A program made the position numbers and the translations under genes. A model generated the notes under the pieces. That model did no database searches. It was given only the letters and a program-made list of their open reading frames with translations, and was not told the DNA's origin. Of a DNA stretch of 64,000 nucleotides, positions 40,010-61,129 are shown in pieces; the first letter of the stretch is position 1; the number at the start of each line of letters is the position of its first letter. Source of the DNA: Tubiluchus corallicola (Eukaryota > Priapulida > Priapulimorpha > Priapulimorphida > Tubiluchidae); contig JAQGDQ010000031.1 of the NCBI GenBank assembly GCA_030141605.1, positions 790,001 to 854,000 of the forward strand, in the 5' to 3' direction.

Positions 40010-40325
40010 AAGTCAGCAATAGTCTTCCTTGCGTTTTCTTTCAATTCTTTTTGCAGTGCTTCTTGAAACATAATTTTAATGGGCTGTCATCTGGTAGTCG
40101 GATAACATGCCCTATCAATCGTAATCTTTTAGTTTTGATCTTAACTGTCCGTTTGCCTGCCTAGGCTTTATTATGCAGATCCTGGTTTGATATTTTCTTT
40201 GGCCGTTTTTCCCTACAATTTTATGTTTCTACAATTTCTTTGAAATACATCTATTTTCTGATTTGTGATGAGATTTGATTTTCCATAATTCTGAGTTGTA
40301 GAGAATGTAAAAACAGTTATTTGTC
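40010..40325 (-). mobile_element. Second LINE RT C-terminal fragment
   Basis: The minus strand encodes NYGKSNLITNQKIDVFQRNC, ISNQDLHNKA in a shifted frame, then RLRLIGHVIRLPDDSPLK, with stops and frame changes. The LGH(V)-R-PDDSP block resembles the one at 54947-55310 and is typical of RTE/endonuclease-type LINE ends. Confidence 0.7.
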
Positions 40326-40390
40326 CAAGAGGTAGTGAAACACCTGTCTGCGAAGCGAGACGAAATATGCAGCTTTAGCAAATGTTGGAA

Positions 40391-40711
40391 TCGCCTAAAA
40401 TGCAGGCTTATTTCACTTCAAAAACATTAATATCGAAGCCAAATTTAATATTGGCCGTTCTACTAGCTCAGAATAAGATTCTTTTATTTTATCAGATGTA
40501 TCATAAATTACTCAATATGTACTGACGTTTTCAACTATTATTATTAAATAAAAAAGGACAACGAACCCTGCCAGTAAGTTTAACGACTCAATTCGTGATC
40601 TGCCTCTAGTGTCCTACTTGGGCAGCCCATGTACGACGCGTCCTACTTGGGCTAGCCCTTGTACACCAATTGTGGTACGTGGGCTAGTGTCATACTCAGC
40701 TCCCAACAATT
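40391..40711 (+). mobile_element. Partial (right-end) copy of DNA transposon family R3
   Basis: Matches 50592-50908 nearly base for base, including TTCTTTTATTTTATCAGATG and the repeated TCCTACTTGGGCAGCC units, and ends in a degraded version of the same terminal repeat. The left half and left terminal repeat are absent or too diverged to see. Confidence 0.85.
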
Positions 40712-41100
40712 ATTTACTACTACGGTGGTGGTACGCAATTCTAGCGTGACTGTAAACCTCACACGCTCTGTTAATAATTACAAATATACTATTTATCCCG
40801 AATTCCGATTAAGTACGCGTATTGTACTAGTAGTAGTACTGTAATATTCTTATTTATGAATACTTTGCAGCGAGGCTGAGCGAGCACATGCAGTCTGGTT
40901 CAGATTTTAGAACATTCAAAACCATTTAACGGCCGTATACTGTGTTGCTAACTGAATACTAAACGAAAATGGAAATTCAGCAGATGGAGAGCTGTAAGAC
41001 TCGAAGATGCAGAAGTGGAAGTCCGCAACCGAAGAAAAATCTAGGAGATATAAGAAGTCAGTGAGGTGTGACTCGCAAACCAGTGAAGTATTCTTGTTAG

Positions 41101-42670
41101 TTAATATTTATGTTTTTCTATTACTGAAGAGAATTTTCTATTACTAGGAGACGACCTCAATTGCTGCACCTCCCCCAGGTCTACGCTACTCGAAGGCACA
41201 GGTGGGTAAGAACGTCTCGTCGCATGCAACCTAAAATGTCTTGCAGAAGACTGAAGCTGATGCACTTTGCCATGGTCCGTATCAGAAGGTGCAGGTGGCA
41301 AAAATGCGTATGCAGGTGATCCGGGTCGCCTCGGAGAAGACCTCACTGGTCGTTCCAAACTCGGGGATGACTGTGAGATAAAATTCCTAGCAGAAGACTT
41401 TCCGCTGGAAGAACTATTCCGTAAGATTCCATTTGATTGAATTCGCTGTTGACAAGAAAAGATTTCCGTGCCGTTTGTTTAACCGAGGACACAGATGTCG
41501 CCTTGGTAGAAGATTTCACTCTGGATTCAGCAGGAGAACTTTGTTTCTTTGGAGAAAGGTTCCGCTGGCTCGCTCGAGTGGTCGCTCTTGGAATGAACGA
41601 CTTACGAGCCGTCTGCTTTACTGCTGGCTTCTTAATACCAGGACTTGTAACTGATGAATTAGCAACAGGTTGAACGTTGGTCACATGTGCAGCAGCAACA
41701 GAATCTTCTGACAGTACTACGGACGAAAGATCGGGAGGAAACAGTCGACCGACTTGTTTACGACGAGGAGTACTTGTTGCTGGAATAATCTGAGATGACT
41801 GATGTTTTCCGGGCAAATATTTCTTTTTACTACCAATCTGATAAAACATGTGCAACTTTCATATTATAATGTTTCTTTTGTACATTTTAGTAACCAATTT
41901 ATTTGACTAGAACTATTTGTATTGTCTATATTTCTAGAGCTTATTTGCTGAAGTCAGTATAAAAAAATTCCAGAACATTCAAGTTAAAGAGTTTTCAATT
42001 AAAGGGAAGATAAGGGAATTTTAACTGTATCCCAAGGAACTATCTCTGCAGAGTTATATTGCTTAGTATTTTTTAAGTTTTGAGAAATTTTTTAAACATC
42101 CATGAAGGGTGTTTCCTTGTGTTTTAAGCTATTATCTTTTCATAACGGTATGAACAACAAATTGGTGGAACGATTGGCTTTAATAAATCTTGTAAGTCTC
42201 AAAACACTAGGCCACATATTATCCATCATATAAATGTGTGGATGTCTGTGGACACAGTTTATCCCTGAGGCACCCAAGGCAATAATATTATAATTTTATT
42301 AAAGCAATAAGTGTTTGGAAACAGTTTTGCAGTTGCAGCTGTAATGGCAAAAGCTGGCAGAATCTTTCAAAGGTGGCAGTATTGCCTTTCAAGTGGGTGA
42401 AAAATCTGACCTGGGTTAAGCATATGAGGTAACGACCACCTAATTCATCTCGTGGTTTATATCCAGGATGTGTACACTGTAGCTTTGGTATGTTTTGCAC
42501 TAGCGTCTCACAGCATATACAATATCAGGAATTCAGGATAGTGGAAACATTTGTGACAGATTATTGATACCAAGTGTTGAAACATCAAGTGCAACTACAA
42601 ATTTCATCAAACAGATCCTAGTTTCCACGGATATGATGATGTTTTCACACATTTTCTGCATAGTCTTCAT
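41101..42670 (-). CDS. Unrecognised small gene with two histone-H3-tail-like KQTARKS motifs
   Basis: Three exons join in phase: 42670-42571 (start ATG, MKTMQKMCENIII), 42499-42411 (QNIPKLQCTHPGYKPRDELG), and 41837-41101. I do not recognise the family. The last exon is Ser/Lys/Arg/Pro-rich and probably disordered. It encodes KQTARKS at 41618-41598 and again at 41480-41460; this equals residues 4-10 of histone H3. The flanking VxxxxxxxF is also shared, and eight of nine codons differ synonymously between copies, which supports coding. The first frame stops at 41343. A second open frame, shifted by two bases and rich in SSP/SSAR words, runs to a stop at 41101. The two join only by a frameshift or by removing a 38-base stretch (41483 to 41446) that would delete the second motif. 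The first exon is the least certain. Confidence 0.55.
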
Positions 42671-42727
42671 GGCAAATAGACTCATGTGGAAATTAGTTTG
42701 CATTTTTTGTTTTTTAGATCCCTGGTC

Positions 42728-45700
42728 ATGGCAGAATGTCGACTGATCATCAATGCTGATGATTTTGGTTATTGTCCAGAGCGCAATCGTGGCATTGTAG
42801 AATGTTTGAAGGCTGGTGCAGTGACTAGTTTTTCTATCCTTGTCAACTGTGAATTTGCAGAACAGGGAATGCGAATGATACAGACTGATGTCCTGCCATG
42901 CAAACTACCAAATGAAATACCTGCAGGTTTTTACTTTAATCGCATTGTCTCATTTAGTCTAATCATCTAACATATTACTGTAAAAGTTCAAGATTAAAGT
43001 ACAGTGGACTCTCGTTATAAGAATCACCTCGGGAGAAGGCAAAGTGATTCTTATAGCAAGCGATTCTTATAACAAGCATGACACAGAATTGCTTTAAAAA
43101 AATTTTATGCACATAAAAATTATTTATTTCCCGAAATTACGCTAGAAATGACATGAAACAGCATAACGTTTTTCTGGCCTAAAAAGGACCTAAAAATTAC
43201 TAGACTAATGTTTTCATTTCATGGTTGGGTAAATATTTCATGATGCCAGAATTGCCTTAAAAATTTTTTTAATGCACATTATTTTTTCCGCCACGCCCAC
43301 TGCGCAGAACCTTGTAAGCAGGGCGTGAGAGACAATGGAGTTGGTGCCAAAATTGATTCTACTATCGAAAGAAGGGTGATTCTTATACGGGCGGATTTTC
43401 ACTAGGAAAATGCCGATTAAATTCGGGAAACGCGATTTTGATTCTTATATCGAGCTGATTCTTATACGTGTGATTCTTGTAACGAGAGTCCACTGTATTA
43501 TGAATTTATATGTGTGACATCTCCTGACATCCCCCATAGAGTGCTTCATTAGATGTGTCTCAGCAAAAGTTATAATGTATTTTGCGATCTGTGTAAGCAG
43601 GGCTGGCTCTAGGAAGTGTGGGGCTCAATTAGAAAATTGTTAGTGGGGCTCTTTACCCTACTAATACTGCAGAACAGTACAGCGCTCTTTCTATGTTGAG
43701 GGTTTGAATATAGTGCACAAAATAGTAAAATCAAAATTCAATGACGATCTACCTAATGTACATAGGGCTTTATTTTTAAAAAAAAAGGAAATTGTTACAA
43801 TAAACTGAAATTAGAAAACAAAGAAAGAAGTGATCAATAAAAAAACATTAAACATAAACATACGAGGACTGATCGAATAGTTTCACTGCCTGCACAGTAT
43901 CGAGAAACTTCGCACGCATTGGACATTCATTAATTCATCATAGTGTCCTCTACTCGAACACGTGTGCGGGGTTTAGCCCAATTTGAACAAATCTGTCTAA
44001 ATGGATTAAAACTTGGCCCTGCATGTAAGGCCATAACAAAAATAAGGTCCTGCATAAAGCTCATGCCATGAGTTATTAATGCTATTATGATGTTGTTGTT
44101 TAACTTACTTGCTCAATTGTCAAACTGTTAATAGCAAAAATGGAAATACTTATGGCTAAATTAATGGTCGACACTTATTGTCGTGCTGCTGTGTGGAATG
44201 GGAGTTGTTTTGATTAGCCCTGTGTAAATAACATTTCACTATTTCTTCTTAGCACAGCATATGGCTATCTTGGCAGTGATCTGTACATGACTTCCTTTTT
44301 TGAACGTGATGGTGTCAATCTTACCTAAAGCTGTGATACTGAGATACAGAACTACCTGCTTATTAATTAGTAATTGGTTACTGACTAATTACTTTGAAAA
44401 AGATTGTTGGAGCGTTGCTTCTAGGGGAGGGGGATCAGGGCTACTATGTCAAATTAAGTGAATTTTAGAGAAAACTCTGCATCATTTACTCTGAAAAGAA
44501 GTAACATTCTAGCAAAGACAGTCCTTATTTTTATTGCGTTTCATTCAAAATGTTAACCGAACATGTCTGTTGTAACGTGAGAACAAAGCTGATTCTCATT
44601 TTTGTTAGTTTAATTAGTCGTCTTTCTTCTTCTAGGTTTGCACTTGAACCTGACTGAAGGCAAACCAGTAGAAACAACATCACTGGTTTCATCTCTTCTT
44701 GGAAATAATGGCTTCATGCGTGGCAAGGACAAATTCTATGAAGCTTGTAAAAGAAATGAGATTATTTGTGACGAGGTACCGTTTTTGTGTGTTTGGTGTT
44801 GACCTACTGCCCTGATATGTTTTAACAAAATCTTGTGTTTTTAACCGTGCAAAATGTATAAGCTTCATCTTGCGTGGATTACCGTTGTCCATTCTCTGTC
44901 TGGAAGTAACTCTCTCAGTTTGGTAGGAAGATCATTTTCAGGTTTCAAGTTTAGGAACTACTTTTCTTGTAATTATTTTTCTTGGAGTGCCAGTGTACTT
45001 CAGTAAAGTAATTTCACATTTTGGCAAATATTTTTTTTTGGAAATAGTAAGTTTAATCTGAATGGGAGTCTTACAAGACCTTCTGTTTTGAAGCTGAATA
45101 TGAGAGTTAAACTACAGTTGGTTTCGTTATCTATTATAATTTAACAATAGAGACTCTTCTCGATCTTCTAAACAGAACAAACTTTTACTGTCTTATGGAA
45201 CGTTCAAACTAGCACATTTTTTCTCTGACAGCAAACTTGCAAGTGGAACTGCTTTGCTAGTTCCTGTCAGCAAGAAATTGCAAACTGTCTGGCACTAATT
45301 AAACAAGCTAGTTACTTGGCAAGAAAACTCGCTAGTCTGAACGTGTTGTTATAACAACTGCTTCATTTTTTCAAACTTAACTTGCACCAAAAGGCATTTT
45401 TGTTGCAGGTAAGAAGAGAGATTCGAGCTCAAATTGAGAGGTTTTATCAGCTAGTTGGTTGTTATCCAAATCATGTTGACGGTCATCAACATGTTCATGT
45501 GATACCAGGTAAATGATACCAGAGAAATTTAGTTTTCTTATTCATTTTATTTTTCTTTTGATCCAAATAACCTACTTCTTGAATGATCTTTTTCATTCTG
45601 TGATTTTAGTTCTTAACATTTTTATAATAAAACATAATTTTAATTATTTAAGTGGTTTCTAATGGCTTGAAACCTGCCAAAGCACTGAAAGAGCAGAAAA

Positions 45701-47387
45701 AAAGTGTTTAAAAAGATTATGGAAAACTAAAAGACTTGAAGGAATTTAAAGAATACAGAAGAAACCAAAACAAGACAATAATAGTGCTGAGTGAGGTAGC
45801 AAACTACTCGTGCTTAGTTGACAGACTGACCTGTTTGGCATCTTCTAGCTGAATTCTACATGGCCACATGACCAAACCTGTCGCACTGCTAATGCTATAT
45901 TAACGCATTATAACATAACATACAGCATACGAGTTCTCTGATATATATATGTACTAATTGTATAGTCAAAATGTTTGTAGGTGCAGTTCTGTTTACTAAA
46001 GTCACTGACTGTGCTACTCTTTACATACTATGTTTCAGAATTTAATAAACTATAGGTAATCCTAGTTCGTTTGTAGAGTGAATCTATGTAGTGTATCACC
46101 TCCTATTCAATACTGAAAACTAACTTTGTAGTTATTAGTGTATCACCTCCTATTCAGTACTGAAAACTAGCTTTATAGTTCTTTTTGTAGCTTTCAACCT
46201 TAAAATATGTACAACTAATTTTTTTAAATTATTACTATCACATCTTTTTGTTGAATGCTGTTTTTTTTCAGAGATCTGTGATATATTAGTAGATGAGCTA
46301 CACAAGTATGGCATAAGTCGAGTAAGACTCCCTCTAGAATTGGAGCTGCTTAACAAACATTCTCAAATGGTAGATGGAGCATACAAAAATTCATTGTTTT
46401 TTAAAACTGTATCAGATAACGCTGCACGATGTGCTCCAATTTTCAAGTTGAACAATATAAGGTTTGAAAGAGATTCTTTAATATCTTCCTATTATTACTA
46501 TATTGCTTTTTATCTTCCTGTGAGGCACTAAATGAAATTACTACTGTTGGTAACTCCTGGTTCAGGGTAGCTGACTTTGATGACCAATTGGTCCTTCGCT
46601 TTCCTTTTTCCTGCACCCCTGACACTTTCTTATATATATATATAGAAAACGAAGGACCAATTGGTCATCAAAGTCAAAGTAACGCCCAGCACCCACTTAA
46701 ACAAAGACATAGGTTTTATTCAGCATATAAACTTCTGCAATGTTTCACTCATTCCACCTAAATAAAATGCAGGGTAGAAAAATTACAAAAATCAATATTG
46801 TGCGAAGCAAACTACACAAATAAATCACACAATGTTGATTTTTGCAATTTTTATACACTATTTTTATTCAGGTGTATTGTTGCATGAAGATGACCATAAC
46901 TGGTCGAAACATTTCAGATGTTTGTATATGAATAAAGTCGTGTCTTTGCTTAAGTGGGTGCTGGCTGTTATTTTCGTTCTGAGAATTTGTTTTCCCTATC
47001 ATCATTCTGCTTAAACAATGCTTGAAAACTGCTGTGGTAAAGAAACAGTTCATTCTTTAACATGGAGTTGTTTTATTTTCTCCCAGATTTCCAGATGGTT
47101 TTGTTGGCATTTCAACAATGTCTCAGTTTTCGAGCGTACATAACATAGAAAGTGCAATCTCGTCTATGTATGCTCGAGCTAAACATCTTTCTCATCCTTT
47201 CATTTGTGAACTAATGGTACATCCCGGATACAGAGCCATTTCAGGTGCTGGGACATGCCCTGGCATTCCAGACAGTTTTGCACAATCATCCGACAGAGAA
47301 CACGAAGTGCGAGTGCTCAAGAGTGCTGAAATGAAAGCCATGTTGGAGAGGCATCAGATTGTGTTGACATCATTCTTGGACTTGTGA
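42728..47387 (+). CDS. YDJC: YdjC-family carbohydrate deacetylase, complete
   Basis: Five in-phase exons: 42728-42926, 44636-44775, 45409-45508, 46272-46461, 47087-47387; 309 residues (human 323). The start MAECRLIINADDFG gives the metal-binding Asp pair; GLHLNLTEGKPV and HVDGHQHVHVIP supply further conserved histidines; ELMVHPGYR is the late conserved block. The family removes acetyl groups from N-acetylated sugars or chito-oligosaccharides; the animal substrate is not settled. A strong acceptor (polypyrimidine then TTTTTTAG) lies at 42717, 11 bases before the ATG, so a 5' UTR exon further left is likely. Intron 1 holds a Tigger-like MITE, and intron 4 holds a 27-bp inverted repeat plus hammerhead-like repeats. 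Confidence 0.95.
43002..43495. mobile_element. Tigger/pogo-like MITE, 494 bp, intact ends
   Basis: Terminal inverted repeats CAGTGGACTCTCGTTATAAG (left) and its complement (right) continue to about 26 bp with one difference, flanked by TA dinucleotides at 43000-43001 and 43496-43497. A TA target site and CAGT termini fit the Tc1/mariner-pogo group. No transposase frame is present. It is inserted in YDJC intron 1. Confidence 0.9.
45199..45345. repeat. Small palindromic MITE-like element
   Basis: The left end ACGTTCAAACTAGC is matched in inverse by GCTAGTCTGAACGT at the right, with one mismatch over 14 bases, about 147 bp apart. The interior is non-coding and holds further GCTAGTT words. It lies in YDJC intron 2. 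The target-site duplication is unclear. Confidence 0.55.
46090..46183. repeat. 47-bp tandem duplication
   Basis: Two adjacent 47-base units, each starting AGTGTATCACCTCCTATTCA, with a few substitutions. They lie in YDJC intron 3. Confidence 0.9.
46572..46676. repeat. Perfect 27-bp inverted repeat
   Basis: The arm at 46572-46598 (TGACTTTGATGACCAATTGG...) is repeated exactly in inverse at 46650-46676. The loop contains a (TA)n run. It lies in YDJC intron 4, directly left of the hammerhead-like repeats. Confidence 0.9.
46688..46990. repeat. Head-to-head pair of hammerhead-like repeat units
   Basis: The left end CAGCACCCACTTAAACAAAG and the right end CTTTGCTTAAGTGGGTGCTG are inverted copies. 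The inner parts (GAAACATTGCAG and GAAACATTTCAG) also match, so two copies of one unit face each other. The family also occurs at 30209-30340. It may be Penelope-like element debris, inferred from the hammerhead-like fold only. Confidence 0.6.
46863..46936 (+). ncRNA. Hammerhead-ribozyme-like fold, probably inactive
   Basis: The elements occur in type I order. Outer stem I pairs TTTATTCA (46863-46870) with TGAATAAA (46929-46936). The core TGAAGA is at 46885-46890, stem II GACC/GGTC at 46892-46905, and the core GAAA at 46906-46909, followed by a stem III hairpin ACAT/ATGT at 46909-46921. The base expected to be the invariant core C before TGAAGA is A, so cleavage is unlikely in this copy. Confidence 0.4.
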
Positions 47388-47674
47388 CGCTAATTATTTT
47401 TAAGCTCATTTCAAAGTTATAGGCTAACACAACATTGTAAAGTAACAGGGTTTTTATCAATTGTGCAGTATTAATGACTTTTGACTTTTTAAGTTATCAT
47501 GTATCTATTACGTGTTTCTGCTAGACTTTAAATGACAAAAATTTAGTGTAGGTGGCAGCACATTCACAGGAGGTTGTTAATTTAGGCCACTTTTTAAAAG
47601 CACTTTAGCTACTGTTAGTTCAATATTAATTTTGGTACATAGCAACACTAGTGTCATAACTTGGCTAGAATTAA

Positions 47675-47680
47675 AATAAA
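47675..47680 (+). other. Probable YDJC polyadenylation signal
   Basis: AATAAA about 290 bases after the YDJC stop codon. Confidence 0.45.
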
Positions 47681-47689
47681 AATGTGTAG

Positions 47690-49335
47690 CTTCAGCTTGG
47701 TGGTATCTAATGGCAAAAGGAGGAAGCATTGTGAGCGAGAGCTTTTTTTAACAGTCAGTAAGAATCTCTGTGTGACTGTGATCAATGTAAAATATTTTTG
47801 TGCTTGAGAATAGAGATATGGGCACTGATCATTATCAGATGAGTATTACAACTGGGCTCTTATCATTATAGCTATAACAAAGTAAATAGTCAGACTGGCC
47901 AGTATTTGCTCTGTAGCAATTTAGTTTACTAATGCATTAATAAAAACTGGTTAGTATAATTAGTGAGAAAATGGAAATGGTGAAAACTTCAATTTTTCTG
48001 CATCTCCATAATTATAATTTGTGAAAGTAACTTGTTTGCTGCATACGTTATTTTTTACTGTGTAACAATTAAGAACAATCAATATTATATGCAAATCGAT
48101 GCACTGTCTCGCAAATATAGAGTTATAGTAGGTAAAGGCTAATATATTGTCGTAATAATTTTCCAATCTTATTTTTTTGATACTTTGGGGCCTTTATGGC
48201 ACACAACTACAAGACCTATACAATCTAGATCTCGCCCACTCCACAGTTTTACAGCAAGTGTAGAAAAGAAACATTTTAGATAAACTAGATAAACCTTTTA
48301 CATAATTTTTACATACACTGAACAAATAATCTGCAATATAGATTTTAACGCTGGCAAATGGTAGAGGCTAAACATAGGTCAGCCAACTGTTATGATCATG
48401 TGACATACAAGTCATAAGTGCAACATGGGAGGGACAAAGCTAAGTGTGACAGTGTCAAGGTTGTGAACATTACCCGAACATCAACATAAATAACAGTTTA
48501 TAAGCAAGACAGTATTTTTGGATATGCAACTGAAGACAGTCTGAAATTATGAAAACTATTTAATGATTTTCCACTTTTTAGGCCCATTTCAGTAGTACAA
48601 GAAAATAGCAAGTTATGTCTGTGAAAGATTTAACCCACTTCGTTGAATATAATCCCAATAGGATTGTGGAAACCATGTATTTAATTCAAATTACTACCAC
48701 ATTGAAGCACACTAAGAATATACATTATAGTATATAAAATCATTTTCAACTTGTTCATTGAAAATTTGTTTTGCAGTTACACCTTGCGAGTCTTTCACAA
48801 ACAGTGATTTGCAATTTTCAGATTTAATAAAACCTTTATCAGAGCATTTGGAGAAACATCAGAGATAATTACATGAATTTTTCCAAAAATCCAGTAAAAG
48901 GCCTAGATGAAAAATGTTTAAAATGCGGAAGCTCAAGTGAATTAAAAACTATTGCGTTTTAATACTGTGTATCACTAATTTAGTGATGTTGTGCATTAAA
49001 AGTGTACAACAGAACACATCTCTATTTTAATTGTACCTTTTCATTATTCGAAACTTTTTAAATTGTGCTTTGTAAATTATTCTTATCGGGTTTTCTATGT
49101 CTGAGATTTCTATTTTTATTAATTATTACTGTTTCTATTATGTGTGCATTATCGTTGTGATAATAAAATAATTATCCTGGTGCAATAATATTTTATTTGC
49201 TGAAAATATGTTTTTCTGCAAGTCTTCTTAAAAGAAAAATTCAGATAAAATTCGCCACGGAGTAGTAATGTCGTGGAAAAATAAATAATGCAGATTTACC
49301 ACTTTGACATTTATTTTACTGACAATATTTTAAGG
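47690..49335. other. Spacer between YDJC and the phospholyase gene
   Basis: AT-rich; no ORF with family features, no long repeat and no RNA gene were recognised. Confidence 0.5.
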
Positions 49336-49339
49336 AAAG

Positions 49340-49768
49340 TAGTTTGCTCTGCTCACTAGATGGAACAAGCAGAAAGCAAATGGGCGGAGCTACAGAGCTG
49401 CACGCGTGACGCACGTTTCCCGTATTTGCACAGTTTGCACACGCTTTGTGTTAGAAGTTTGTTGAGCATCGGTGAAGTTGTCAATCATGTGTGTAGGATC
49501 TGTGTAGTTAGTTGGAAAGTTGAAGCAGCTTTTGGTCATGCGTTGACCGTGTGATATCAGCGGTTTCTTTGTCCGCGTGTTCAGGTCTAGTTGCAGCTAA
49601 ATCGTCTGCAGACGATTATCACAGAGAATCAGAGTTATGTTGAACGAAAATCGTACCGTAACTCATCGGCACTTCAGCCCGTAAATAAAAGTTCCTATCT
49701 GGTCGAGTTATCTTAAGGAAGAGGATAGAACGTTAGCTAGTGTTGATAATAGGCACGTTGCTAAGAAA
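49340..49768 (+). promoter_or_regulatory. Likely promoter and 5' UTR of the phospholyase gene
   Basis: Composition rises to a locally GC-richer stretch with words such as GCACGCGTGACGCACG, a CRE-like context, just before the first coding exon. The frame upstream of the ATG at 49769 stays open to a TAA with no other ATG, which fixes the start. The transcription start itself is not identified. Confidence 0.35.
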
Positions 49769-61098
<11,330 letters not shown>

Positions 61099-61111
61099 GA
61101 TGCACTAAATC

Positions 61112-61117
61112 AATAAA
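61112..61117 (+). other. Probable polyadenylation signal of the phospholyase gene
   Basis: AATAAA only 14 bases after the stop codon, implying a very short 3' UTR. Further AATAAA-like words lie near 61440. Confidence 0.45.
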
Positions 61118-61129
61118 TTTTGTGATAGT

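Noticed and set aside
40969-41062. Plus-strand short ORF MEIQQMESCK... with a possible GTGAGG donor that would splice in frame into YDJC
   Set aside because: Phase agreement alone has a one in three chance; there is no homology to YDJC N-termini. Kept only as a possible 5' exon to test by RNA data.
41433-41673. Two plus-strand ORFs across the H3-like motifs
   Set aside because: Antisense frames. The synonymous codon pattern of the two KQTARKS copies supports the minus strand.
43597-43625. A hAT-like terminus (GCAGGGCTGGCTCTAGG)
   Set aside because: Resembles common hAT-type ends from memory, but no matching opposite terminus or target duplication was found nearby.
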